A stretch of 49,544 nucleotides of DNA from assembly GCA_039679645.1 (NCBI GenBank), contig JBDKUO010000055.1:1-49544 (forward strand). Reading direction: 5' to 3'. The stretch is from Armatimonadota bacterium. Its GTDB lineage: Bacteria > Armatimonadota > UBA5829. Position 1 is the first letter of the stretch, and each line of letters starts with the position of its first letter. A program made the position numbers and the translations under genes. The notes under the pieces were generated by a model. It was not told the DNA's origin. It saw only the letters and a program-made list of their open reading frames with translations, and made no database searches. This document shows positions 33,611 through 41,801 of the stretch, piece by piece.

Positions 33611-33864
33611 ACAACTCTCCCCATATTTTCTATCCTGCGCCGGATAGAGTAGCTATTTATATAATCATTCCAGCTCAAGAATGGATTATATACAATTGAC
33701 ATTGAAGCCTTGTAACACCCGTGGTGCTGCCTCACCAAAATCACACACTATAAGGGCGCTTGTTATTATATGTCAACAATTTAACCACTTGATATCACCT
33801 ATTACATAGACAGCCCTGCTATTATGTGGTAAGTAATATAGTAATCCTATTCAGGGCTGGTTCT
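33611..33864. other. divergent intergenic region
   Basis: AT-rich spacer between two divergent genes. It contains TATAAT-like elements on both strands but no pair with a convincing -35. I see no RNA structure or repeat that I can name. Confidence 0.3.
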
Positions 33865-35880
33865 ATGGAGACAACACACGGTAAACTGATAGTAATTATA
33901 GCAAACTCACGTATAGATATCACAAATCAAAGTGTAATGGTTCGGCTCGTTTTTCAAGATGGCGGTTATGCGCAGGAGTTTCACGCCCTCGACAAAGACG
34001 GCAAGTTTCAGCTCATTCTATCCTCACTGCACAAGAACCTGATCCCATCCAGCGAATATCGGACATGTGCATCACCTATGATATCCGGCAGCCGCCCACA
34101 CCTGTTCGCCATCAGTCGCGACTCTCTGAGAATGGTCTACTCAACGGCTGAAATAGTATCACATACCGTAAAGAGTGTGGTCATACTCCTCACAGGCTCT
34201 GCTATGGGCCACAATCTGAAGTGCCATATAGAACTGCGCGAAGATGAAAGCAGCGTGCATATCACGGTTGAGGATAAAATCGAGACCGGCGTGAGCGCGC
34301 CGCTTGTCGAGTATTTGATGAGTTCATATGCATTTATCCCGGCCAGATGGGCCGTCACTCACGGCAGCAATATCGACTATACATGGGCTCCTGTTCTAAG
34401 GCCGGGAGACGACAATGTCATCGGCGACCGGGCTTTTCATGCTCCTGCAGTAATTGTTCAGCACGAGCATATGGCAGCGGCGCTGATACCCGATCTGCAC
34501 AACACAAATGGGCAGATGCAGACCGCTCTTGATCTGGATAACGTTAATGGACTGCTCTCATCTCCCCTTATCTCGTACGGGTTCTGCGGCTACGAAGAGT
34601 CCTGCGGTAAATTTGTACATGATATGACCATGGCAAAACGGTTGGACACGCCATATCTCAGATATAGCTATGAGCTGCTGCTGGATGCGAACTGTAAGAG
34701 GAAATCTATACACAAGCAGGTATCAAAGGTCCTGTGGGAGCGTTACAGTGGAAAGCTGAAAGTGGAAAATGGAAAGTCCAGTATCGATCCGGCAGCATTG
34801 ACAGACATATATAAAGATGATGCCGAAAAACTGAGACTCGCGCTGCTTGAGCCGGATGCATGGGCGGCGTATGGAGTCTACTTCAAAGGCGATGCCGCAC
34901 TAAAAAAAGGAGCGCATGCGGTAATAAATGCTCTGCTTGCAGCGCCCAAGTATGCAGGACTTTTCCCAACAAAGTTCGATAGAGTGTGGTCTGGCTGCAA
35001 TGTCGCAATCGATGGAGCGTATTATCACAGTGTAGAGTGCTCGCGGCAGTGCATCTGGCTGCTCAGGTGGTATACGGATATCTATCAGGACCCGCGCATA
35101 GTCAATTATTGCAGAGAATATGCCCAATTCCTGGTCAATGCTATACAAAGAGACGGGTCAATACCATCATTCTTCGACAAATATGCCGATCCATTGCCGG
35201 CTCCATTGGACAGCTCCCAGACAGCAATCTCTGCGCTGTTTCTTGCACGGATGGGAATGATTACAGGTGACAGTCAATATATTCAGGCGGCACAGAAAGC
35301 AATCAAGCTTGTAACTAAGAACAATCCGCATCAGGATTACACACTTATCGACACACAAAACCGTCTTACCAAATCGGTTAGAGACCCGCACACAGGTTCG
35401 CTTCCTCAAAGCGGATGGTCGATGCTCTGGAATGCAATGGCCTGCGTTGAGATGTATAAATCGACTAAGGACCGCAAGCATATCATGCAGGGGATCGATA
35501 TTTTTGACCAACTCTGCCTGTTTCAATCCGTGTGGGGCGAAAATGGATCAATTCCATTCGGGCTGTGCGCGAAGGGCAATATGAACATATCAGCCGATAT
35601 CGAGCTTACTGCCGAGTTTGCTGAGTGCGCTATGCGCTATGCACGCGCAACAGGCGAAAAACACTACTTCGAGCGAGGCGCGACAGCGCTAAAAGCTGCA
35701 ACAAATACGAATAATGTTAGTCCGCTTATCGCCGCGCGCATAGCAGCCATTGACACAACGATACGCCACTCGTTTGGACATGCATTCGTCCATGTCGGGA
35801 AAAAGCGGTTATTGTACCAATACGCCACGACGAAACAAAGCACGAACTGTGGGCATAGCAAGCTCAGCCCGCTGCCGTAG
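33865..35880 (+). CDS. (alpha/alpha)-barrel-like protein, glycoside hydrolase-like
   Basis: A 671-residue protein from ATG 33865 (a GTG at 33826 would add 13 residues). There is no signal peptide, so it is probably cytoplasmic. The N-terminal 300 residues are beta-rich; from about 350 the sequence is helical with repeated aromatic motifs (WRL-like patterns: LLRWYTDIYQDPRIVNYCREYAQFL, SALFLARMGMITGDSQYIQAAQKAI, MLWNAMACVEMYKSTKDRKHI, AECAMRYARATGEKHYFERG), as in six-hairpin glycosidases. No catalytic residues can be assigned. The SGKLKVENGKSS stretch (about residue 300) is encoded by a GGAAAG-type tandem repeat. Its end overlaps the convergent gene by 17 bp. Confidence 0.65.
   Translation: METTHGKLIVIIANSRIDITNQSVMVRLVFQDGGYAQEFHALDKDGKFQLILSSLHKNLIPSSEYRTCASPMISGSRPHLFAISRDSLRMVYSTAEIVSHTVKSVVILLTGSAMGHNLKCHIELREDESSVHITVEDKIETGVSAPLVEYLMSSYAFIPARWAVTHGSNIDYTWAPVLRPGDDNVIGDRAFHAPAVIVQHEHMAAALIPDLHNTNGQMQTALDLDNVNGLLSSPLISYGFCGYEESCGKFVHDMTMAKRLDTPYLRYSYELLLDANCKRKSIHKQVSKVLWERYSGKLKVENGKSSIDPAALTDIYKDDAEKLRLALLEPDAWAAYGVYFKGDAALKKGAHAVINALLAAPKYAGLFPTKFDRVWSGCNVAIDGAYYHSVECSRQCIWLLRWYTDIYQDPRIVNYCREYAQFLVNAIQRDGSIPSFFDKYADPLPAPLDSSQTAISALFLARMGMITGDSQYIQAAQKAIKLVTKNNPHQDYTLIDTQNRLTKSVRDPHTGSLPQSGWSMLWNAMACVEMYKSTKDRKHIMQGIDIFDQLCLFQSVWGENGSIPFGLCAKGNMNISADIELTAEFAECAMRYARATGEKHYFERGATALKAATNTNNVSPLIAARIAAIDTTIRHSFGHAFVHVGKKRLLYQYATTKQSTNCGHSKLSPLP
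34748..34777. repeat. GGAAAG-type tandem inside a coding region
   Basis: AGTGGAAAGCTGAAAGTGGA followed by AAATGGAAAG encodes SGKLKVENGK in the gene at 33865. It is close to the tandem at 18950-18981. Confidence 0.5.
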
Positions 35881-36391
35881 GATGCCGTCTTTCCATGAGC
35901 GCATCAGCAGGATTTTCTTTAAGCTGGTCACCGACTCTGGCAAGCTCTGTTAGCTTTTCGATCTCTTCTGAGACATTGATCGAATCGACATCTCGGCGGT
36001 CCAGTGCCTGGATGATTTTCTCGGCGACCCTGATGGCTCCCAGCACAAGTATCTCGTTTTCATACTCGACATACACGTGGAACCTTCCTTTGGGGTCGAC
36101 TCGCCAATTCCACTGGGTTTCGCCTTTCAATGTGCTGTGACGAAGCACCTGGCCCTGAAGCTCAATAATCAAATGTTCAAACAAATGCGGGATCTCAGTT
36201 GATTGACACTCTCTACGGAAAGAATAACCGTTTTCATTGTCACATCGATGGCGCGACAGATGAGGAAAGAGCTTAAAAAGCAGCCTGGGAATATGAGGCG
36301 CATGTTTGGTGGTATAGCAATTGGGGTCAGGCATCTCCACTACCAGCTTGACGTGATTGCTATCATAGAAGAGAATCTCGACTACCTTCAA
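35864..36391 (-). CDS. free-standing cyanophycin-synthetase N-terminal-like domain
   Basis: A 175-residue protein that resembles only the N-terminal domain of cyanophycin synthetase CphA. Matching features are LVVEMPDPNCYTTKHAPHIPRLLFKLFPHLSRHRC, EIPHLFEHLIIELQGQ (cf. LGHVIEHVALELQ in CphA), FHVYVEYENEILVLGAIRVAEKIIQAL. In CphA this domain shapes primer and polymer handling; the ATP-grasp and Mur-ligase-like parts are absent and no cphA is in the window. TTG at 36391 is the likely start, with CAGGAG 8 nt upstream; the frame to 36469 lacks a signal. The role is unknown. The family match is from memory of motif patterns. Confidence 0.65.
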   Translation of the reverse strand: MKVVEILFYDSNHVKLVVEMPDPNCYTTKHAPHIPRLLFKLFPHLSRHRCDNENGYSFRRECQSTEIPHLFEHLIIELQGQVLRHSTLKGETQWNWRVDPKGRFHVYVEYENEILVLGAIRVAEKIIQALDRRDVDSINVSEEIEKLTELARVGDQLKENPADALMERRHPTAAG

Positions 36392-36576
36392 CTTCCGTAC
36401 TCCTGAGTGGCCGGTAAATGCCTTATGTATTTGTATTGTATCACGCCGACACAGCGATGTAAAGAGCATGGCGCTAGTTTGTCGTCATTATTTATGCATT
36501 AGACAACAAACTCAGCCGTCAGCCATAATATAAGCAGCTCTCGCGAATTTATTGTGAGAGCTGCTTGAACGCTACA

Positions 36577-37308
36577 TCAATATCCTGGGCCGTATATATG
36601 CACCCCTGGCAGAATTGCATTCAGATTGCGTAGAAACCTGAGTGAATCCGGACTGACCCAGCCCGGAGGCGGCACAGGGCCAAGGCCGAACCTTGTTACA
36701 TAAGGAAATCCTCCAAAAGCCACCAGAGGCCAGTATCCCCCGAAGCCGAAATTCCCGGCGCCGTAGGTTGGCGGATAGCCGGAATAGCCCGGATTATACC
36801 CCGGCTGACTATAAATAACAGGAGCCTGCTGATTGACAATGACCTGCTGTGACGGCATAGCGGCCTGGGGAGCCGTCTGAGGGCTTGCAGGCTCTGAGAC
36901 TTGAGCTTGAGGATACTTAACTGATGCGCTCGGAACAGGCTTCTGCGCATATTTGGCGGTCCCTTGCTGGATAATCGTTCTGGTTGCCTGGCCGGGATTC
37001 GCCACAGGACTGAAAATATACATACCGTCGCTGATTGTGTATGTCAGCCCTGCCGCATTTGTAAACAGAGTCAGTGCCTGCTCAAATGTTATACCCTTGA
37101 GTTTTAGTTCTATGACTTTGCCCGAAACTCCGGGCTCGACCATATATTTGTAACCCGTTCCCGCAAACAAGGCTGATATGCCCTGTTCCACGGTCACGTT
37201 TTTGAGGTCCAAATCTACAAGTGCGGCTTTTTGACCGGCTGCGCATACACACGCAGACCCCAGGATCGTCAACGCCAGCACCCACGAGAGCAAACCTATT
37301 GATTTCAT
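36577..37308 (-). CDS. exported STN (secretin/TonB short N-terminal) domain protein
   Basis: A 243-residue exported protein from ATG 37308, which follows AAGGGGG. The signal peptide is MKSIGLLSWVLALTILGSAC. Residues about 27-105 are an STN/secretin_N-like domain: LVDLDLKNVTVEQGISALFAGTGYKYMV, then VIELKLKGITFEQALTLFTNAAGLTYTI and a final MYIFSP. The rest is Pro/Gln-rich and then Gly/Tyr-rich (YNPGYSGYPPTYGAGNFGFGGYWP), low complexity. No secretin barrel follows, so it is not itself a secretin; it may be a periplasmic adaptor. Confidence 0.75.
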   Translation of the reverse strand: MKSIGLLSWVLALTILGSACVCAAGQKAALVDLDLKNVTVEQGISALFAGTGYKYMVEPGVSGKVIELKLKGITFEQALTLFTNAAGLTYTISDGMYIFSPVANPGQATRTIIQQGTAKYAQKPVPSASVKYPQAQVSEPASPQTAPQAAMPSQQVIVNQQAPVIYSQPGYNPGYSGYPPTYGAGNFGFGGYWPLVAFGGFPYVTRFGLGPVPPPGWVSPDSLRFLRNLNAILPGVHIYGPGY

Positions 37309-37395
37309 CTCGTGCCCCCTTAGCATACGTATCACACAATAAATATACCCCAAGGAAGAGAAATCAATATTGAAATCTGGCGACCGATTCCGGCA

Positions 37396-37430
37396 AATAC
37401 TAAATATTAAATATAAAATATAAAATCTAT
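37396..37430. repeat. AT-rich dispersed repeat (copy 3)
   Basis: AATACTAAATATTAAATATA and AAATATAAAATC run into the stop region of the M23 gene; relates to the copies at 20104 and 41609. Confidence 0.45.
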
Positions 37431-38578
37431 AGTGGATTGACTGGTTTGCCGTTGATACGTTTCTCGAAGTGGACGTGAGGACCTGTGGAGTAGCCCGTGC
37501 TGCCTGATCTTGCTATGACCTGGCCTCTTGACACCTGCTGCCCTCTTTTTACGAGGAGTCTTGAATTGTGGCCGTAAAGCGTGGAAACACCGCCGCCGTG
37601 GTCTATTACAACAGCATTGCCATATGCGCCCATCCATCCGGCAAGAATAACTTCACCGGCAGCAGCGGCATGCACAGCCGTGCCTGAACGAACACCAATA
37701 TCTACGCCTGTATGCAGTTTGTAGACTCCCGTAATCGGATGAACGCGATAGCCGAATGGGCATGTGATACGGCCGCCGCATGGCATCGAAAGGCCGCCTT
37801 TGAACGCACGGGCATAACGCGCACGGCCTTTTGGAGTCATTTGATACTGCCTGATCTGGTCTTCAATTTCCTGGGATTTTGCTTCGAGCTCATCCTCAGC
37901 TTTTCTCAATAGATCAGTGTTATGTTCGAGGTCATCAACCATCTGCTGCTGGCTGTCGGCGAGTGCGCCTATCTTGTTGCGCTGCAACTCAAGCCTATTC
38001 TGAAGTGAACCGATCTGCCTGACTCTGCGCGCCTGGCGAGACTTATCCTTTTCAATTGTCGCCTTGTCCGCTTTTATCTGCCTGATGAGTGTCGCGTCGG
38101 AATCGAGTATTCGCTGGAGGTAGTATGTCCGAGTCAGGAATGACCACATATTCGCCGCGCCGAGCACGACATTGACATAGTCCAGGCCCTCGCCTTCATA
38201 GATATCGACTACCCTGCTCTGGAGCAGCATCTCGCGTCTGTCGAGCTGTTTCTGAGTCCTCTTTAGCCTTGCCTCGGTCTCATCGAGGTCGGTCTGCGCA
38301 TCCATCAGTTTTATCTTGTTGTTTGTCAGGCTTGTTTGTGTGCTTTCTAAATCTCGCTGGGTGGAGTAAAGCTGACTCATCACAAACCGCTTCTGGTGTT
38401 CTTTCTTTTTGATCTCTTTTCTGTAATAACGGATTTTGCTCTGCACATTGCGCAGGTTCGATTTCAGAACAGACGTTTTCTTCTTGGCGCCGAACGTCGG
38501 CATGCACAGACCAAGCGCCAGTAAAAAGATCAACGATAATATTGCAAACCTTGTTTTTTTTGCGAGCTTGTTCGGCAT
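37427..38578 (-). CDS. EnvC/PcsB-like murein hydrolase activator (coiled coil plus M23 domain)
   Basis: An exported 383-residue protein from ATG 38578 (AAAGGT just upstream). After the signal helix (FAILSLIFLLALGLCMPTFG) comes a long coiled coil (about 35-250: YYRKEIKKKEHQKRFVMSQLYSTQRDLESTQ..., LENQIRQYQ-type repeats). The C-terminus is an M23 domain: GGRITCPFGYRVHPITGVYKLHTGVDIGV, VILAGWMGAYGNAVVIDHGGGVSTLYGHNSRL and STGYSTGPHVHFE. His and Asp zinc positions HTGVD and HVHFE are kept, so it might cut peptidoglycan itself. It directly follows ftsE-ftsX, the pair that controls EnvC/PcsB in division. Confidence 0.93.
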   Translation of the reverse strand: MPNKLAKKTRFAILSLIFLLALGLCMPTFGAKKKTSVLKSNLRNVQSKIRYYRKEIKKKEHQKRFVMSQLYSTQRDLESTQTSLTNNKIKLMDAQTDLDETEARLKRTQKQLDRREMLLQSRVVDIYEGEGLDYVNVVLGAANMWSFLTRTYYLQRILDSDATLIRQIKADKATIEKDKSRQARRVRQIGSLQNRLELQRNKIGALADSQQQMVDDLEHNTDLLRKAEDELEAKSQEIEDQIRQYQMTPKGRARYARAFKGGLSMPCGGRITCPFGYRVHPITGVYKLHTGVDIGVRSGTAVHAAAAGEVILAGWMGAYGNAVVIDHGGGVSTLYGHNSRLLVKRGQQVSRGQVIARSGSTGYSTGPHVHFEKRINGKPVNPL

Positions 38579-38825
38579 GACTACCTTTATGTGAACTGAT
38601 CGTCTGCGATCTGTAATCCCGCTAAGCACTATGTGGTGGCATCAGAGATGCCATTTTGCCCTTTTCGGCGCAGATTTCAAATCTGCCCAAACTAAGAACA
38701 CTCTCGTTCGGATATTCAGCCCAAAAAGAAAAGCAGATTCCTCACGTTCGTTCGGAATGACCGGTCACGACAGGTAAACTGTCTAACTTTTTGACTTTCT
38801 AACTTTTTGACTTTTTGACTTCCAG
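38579..38825. other. spacer with palindromes and tandem repeats
   Basis: Between ftsX and the M23 gene. It contains TGGCATC-aga-GATGCCA (38637-38653), GCAGATTT-c-AAATCTGC (38670-38686), a GGAATGAC-type repeat (38733-38761) and tandem TTTTTGACTTTCTAAC units (38780-38821). No coding frame is convincing. Confidence 0.55.
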
Positions 38826-39704
38826 TCAGTCTCTCAAAAACCGCCTGATGGATACGAAGCTTCCCGCAGCGCCTATCACAGCGCCGAGCATCACCAGGGA
38901 CAATACCTGAGCCCCGGGTCCAAGTCCGCTGGATACCTTACCGAGCAGCGGAGTCACCTTCTCGGCGGCATATGCCATATATGTCGAGCCGATCCTGAGC
39001 AGGCACCATGCCACAAGCGCTCCGGCGATTCCAAAGACGATGCCTTCGATAACTAAAGGCAGCCTTATGAACTCGTTTGTAGCGCCGACAAGCTGCATTA
39101 TCCGTATCTCGCGGCGGCGTGCATAAAGAGTAAGCCTGATAGCGTTACTGATTATAAATGCCGTTGTGATCAAAAGCATAATGACGCCTGCAAAGCTTAT
39201 TGCCTTGACAACCTGAGCGCCCGCCATTACCCGCTGAAAGGTCTCACGTCCCTCACGAACGGTGTCGATCCCGCCCATAGAGCGTATTCGTGACGCAATC
39301 ACCGGAAGCCGGTCAGGATCGGTGACCTTCACATCCATCGCATAAGGCAAAACGTTGGTCGGCAAGCCTGCCGAGTTGATATCGGGATGCAGGCTCTTAA
39401 AATCGCGCCATTCTTTGTCGCGATCACGAACCAACACGCTGCCGACACCGTTCATCTTGCGAATGCGCGCGGCGGTCTCATTGGTGAGATCACGGTCGGC
39501 ATCACCATGCATAAACACGGCTATCTGGAACCTGCCGATCTGCGCAGCGGCGAAATTGTTCGCGCCCAACGCAGCCAGCACGAATGCTCCCAGCACACCG
39601 AGCGAGAGGGCGATTGTAGATATCGACGCGAAAGCCATAAGGCCGTTTCGCCATATGCCGGTAAATGCTTCCTGAATTACAAATTCTATGTTTCTAAGGT
39701 TCAC
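38826..39704 (-). CDS. ftsX: cell division protein FtsX
   Basis: Permease-like partner of FtsE that transmits ATP hydrolysis to a periplasmic peptidoglycan hydrolase. The 292 residues begin at GTG 39704, giving the family opening VNLRNIEFVIQEAFTGIWRN; the longer ATG frame from 39731 would add unusual residues. Four membrane helices flank an extracytoplasmic domain: GLMAFASISTIALSLGVLGAF, VVKAISFAGVIMLLITTAFII, LPLVIEGIVFGIAGALVAWCL and LSLVMLGAVIGAAGSFVSI. It overlaps the ftsE stop by 11 bp. Confidence 0.94.
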   Translation of the reverse strand: MNLRNIEFVIQEAFTGIWRNGLMAFASISTIALSLGVLGAFVLAALGANNFAAAQIGRFQIAVFMHGDADRDLTNETAARIRKMNGVGSVLVRDRDKEWRDFKSLHPDINSAGLPTNVLPYAMDVKVTDPDRLPVIASRIRSMGGIDTVREGRETFQRVMAGAQVVKAISFAGVIMLLITTAFIISNAIRLTLYARRREIRIMQLVGATNEFIRLPLVIEGIVFGIAGALVAWCLLRIGSTYMAYAAEKVTPLLGKVSSGLGPGAQVLSLVMLGAVIGAAGSFVSIRRFLRD

Positions 39705-40383
39705 AGTATTGATACATACCTTTATTGACATCGCGGACGAGCGTACCTGATTCGAGTTGAATGACTCTCTTTTTCATCTTGTCCACTATTTGACTGTCAT
39801 GAGTTGCTACTAGGATTGTCGTTCCACGAATGTTGATCTGTTCAAGCAGTTGCATAATCTCCCACGAAGTCGCGGGATCGAGGTTTCCGGTAGGCTCGTC
39901 GGCAATGAGGATAGTCGGGTGATTGATAAGAGCGCGGGCGATCGCCGCCCTCTGCTGCTCACCGCCAGACATCTGGTTCGGAAAAGAATCGCACCGGTGA
40001 GTAAGACCGACAAGGTCGAGCACATCGCCGATCCTGCGTCGTATGTCCCTGGGATTTATGCCGATCACACGCAGCGCAAAGGCAAGATTCTCCCAAAGAT
40101 TTTTTTGAGGAAGCAGCTTGAAGTCCTGGAACACGATTCCCAGTTTACGACGCAGAAAAGGAACTTGCGATGAGTTCAGAAGAGTGACATCCTCGCCATC
40201 GACAATCACGCTTCCATAACTTGGCAGTATTTCACGATAGAGCAGCCGAAGAAATGTCGACTTTCCACTGCCGGTGGAACCAACAACGAAGACGAACTCA
40301 CCCTTATTAATTGATAAATCGATTTCTTTTAGCGCTCGGACACCGTTCGGATATTCGACCGAGACACCTTGTAGATGTATCAT
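39694..40383 (-). CDS. ftsE: cell division ATP-binding protein FtsE
   Basis: ABC-type ATPase of the FtsEX complex, 229 residues. Walker A is GSTGSGKST, the Q-loop is in GIVFQDFKLL, the ABC signature is NQMSGGEQQRAAIARALI, Walker B is TILIADEPTGNLD, and the H-switch follows in VATHDSQIV. The ATG is at 40383. It is the first gene of ftsE-ftsX-M23 on the minus strand, and reads away from the lptF/G gene. Confidence 0.97.
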   Translation of the reverse strand: MIHLQGVSVEYPNGVRALKEIDLSINKGEFVFVVGSTGSGKSTFLRLLYREILPSYGSVIVDGEDVTLLNSSQVPFLRRKLGIVFQDFKLLPQKNLWENLAFALRVIGINPRDIRRRIGDVLDLVGLTHRCDSFPNQMSGGEQQRAAIARALINHPTILIADEPTGNLDPATSWEIMQLLEQINIRGTTILVATHDSQIVDKMKKRVIQLESGTLVRDVNKGMYQYCEP

Positions 40384-40497
40384 ATTGCCTCAATTATACT
40401 TTATGCTCGCGCCTGATGCAACGCCAAATCGTTTGATCGTTTAATCGTGCAGATGTTCTAACGATCCACGATCAGATGATACACGGTCTTCGAAGTA

Positions 40498-40506
40498 TGT
40501 TATAAT
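40498..40506 (+). promoter_or_regulatory. extended -10 promoter for the lptF/G gene
   Basis: TGTTATAAT (extended -10) ends 16 bp before the ATG at 40523. A start site 6-8 bp downstream would give a leader of about 10 nt. No clear -35 is seen. Confidence 0.45.
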
Positions 40507-40522
40507 CGAATTGAGCACAAGT

Positions 40523-41602
40523 ATGAAAACTATAGATAAATACGTCGCAAGAGAAATGATGGTTCCGTTTGTTGCCGGGTTCGCGGTCGTCCTCATTCTC
40601 CTTGTCGGCAACATCATCTATAACAGCATTGATCTAATAGTAAGCAGAATCAGCCAGTGGCCGGACCTGCTCTACTATATACTCCTGCAGACGCCTTACT
40701 GGGTCATGCTCGCGCTTCCCGCTGGTGCGCTGTTCGGATGCACGCTGGCTGTGAGCAGGTTGGCGCGCGACAGTGAGATCACCATGATGCGAATGGCAGG
40801 TGTCAGCGTGCGGCGAATATTCCTGCCTGTTTTTATAGTCGGAGCGCTGACCAGCATAGTCGCGTTTGTCTTTCAGGAAAGGGTGACCGTCTGGACCCAA
40901 CGCGAGGGCGTAAAAGTGCTTAAGCGCATCTATCTTGCCCCGGGTCCAATACCGATCCAGGCCAATATCTTCTTTCAGGCAGACCAATATTATTTTTACG
41001 TGAACAGGGTCGAGCGAATAAACGGCAAGACCACACTGTTCGATCTGATGGCATACGAGCCTCCGGTCGGAAACGGATTCCCCACCCTGACCACTGCGAA
41101 ATCCGCGATTGAAGAAAACCATGTCTGGTACCTGAAAGACGGCACGATATATCGCGTTGCAAATAACGGCGACCCGGAGCTTATCGGTCATTTTAAGAGG
41201 ATGAAGCTCGATCTGAGGCGCGCTGTGACAGACTATTTCATTCAGGAACAAAACATCCCTGAGGCAATGTCTATTAATGAGCTTAGAGGTGAGATGAACA
41301 AGCTCAAGCAAAGCGGCCAAAAATCCGACAGCTATCAGCTTGAATACGGTTACAAACTCGCTATTCCTCTGAGCTCGCTCGTGCTGCTGCTGTGTGTGGC
41401 TCCGCTTAGTCTTCGTTTCGGGCGAGGCGGAGGCTTTATGGGAGTGCTTATCGGGATCGTTGTGCTCTTCTTTTATTGGAACGTGATCCTGTTTAGCCGC
41501 GTGCTCGGCAAAACAGGCGGCCTGCCGCCCGGCCTGGCGGGTTGGAGCGAAGTAATCATCTTTACAATACTCGGCATATACCTCATGTGGAAAACCGAAT
41601 GA
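40523..41602 (+). CDS. LptF/LptG (YjgP/YjgQ) family LPS export permease
   Basis: Inner-membrane permease that works with LptB to extract lipopolysaccharide for transport to the outer membrane. It has 359 residues from ATG 40523 (a TTG at 40511 would add four). Family features are IDKYVAREMMVPF, helices at VVLILLVGNIIYN and LQTPYWVMLALPAGALFG, the RDSEITMMRMAGVSVRRIFLPV coupling segment, a periplasmic beta-jellyroll (about 125-250), and C-terminal helices beginning YKLAIPLSSLVLLLCVAPL. It sits 200 bp before lptD on the same strand. Whether it is LptF or LptG cannot be decided. Confidence 0.94.
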   Translation: MKTIDKYVAREMMVPFVAGFAVVLILLVGNIIYNSIDLIVSRISQWPDLLYYILLQTPYWVMLALPAGALFGCTLAVSRLARDSEITMMRMAGVSVRRIFLPVFIVGALTSIVAFVFQERVTVWTQREGVKVLKRIYLAPGPIPIQANIFFQADQYYFYVNRVERINGKTTLFDLMAYEPPVGNGFPTLTTAKSAIEENHVWYLKDGTIYRVANNGDPELIGHFKRMKLDLRRAVTDYFIQEQNIPEAMSINELRGEMNKLKQSGQKSDSYQLEYGYKLAIPLSSLVLLLCVAPLSLRFGRGGGFMGVLIGIVVLFFYWNVILFSRVLGKTGGLPPGLAGWSEVIIFTILGIYLMWKTE

Positions 41603-41801
41603 TTTTTGATTTAGTATTTTATATTGATTATTTGGTGTGAGATTATGGGGTTGGATATTTAGTATTTCAGATTGATTATTTGGAGACAGCAGCAACAGGT
41701 CCAGATGGTCCGGGAATTTAAATCCCGGACCCAAGTATTGGGGATTTTAATCCCCTATTTTTTGAACTATAACTAAATGCTTCTCTACTTTTATTGATGA
41801 T
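41603..41801. other. repeat-rich spacer before lptD
   Basis: Two near-identical AT-rich units, ATTTAGTATTTTATATTGAT at 41612 and a variant at 41661, are followed by GGTCCGGGA/TCCCGGACC (41707-41731) and a terminator hairpin. No gene is visible. Confidence 0.6.
41740..41763 (+). terminator. Rho-independent terminator after the lptF/G gene
   Basis: GGGGATT-tt-AATCCCC is followed by TATTTTTT. It would separate the lptF/G transcript from lptD. Confidence 0.7.

Noticed and set aside
40634-41734. Long minus-strand open frame (366 codons) over the lptF/G gene
   Set aside because: It is antisense to a clear permease and has no recognisable features.
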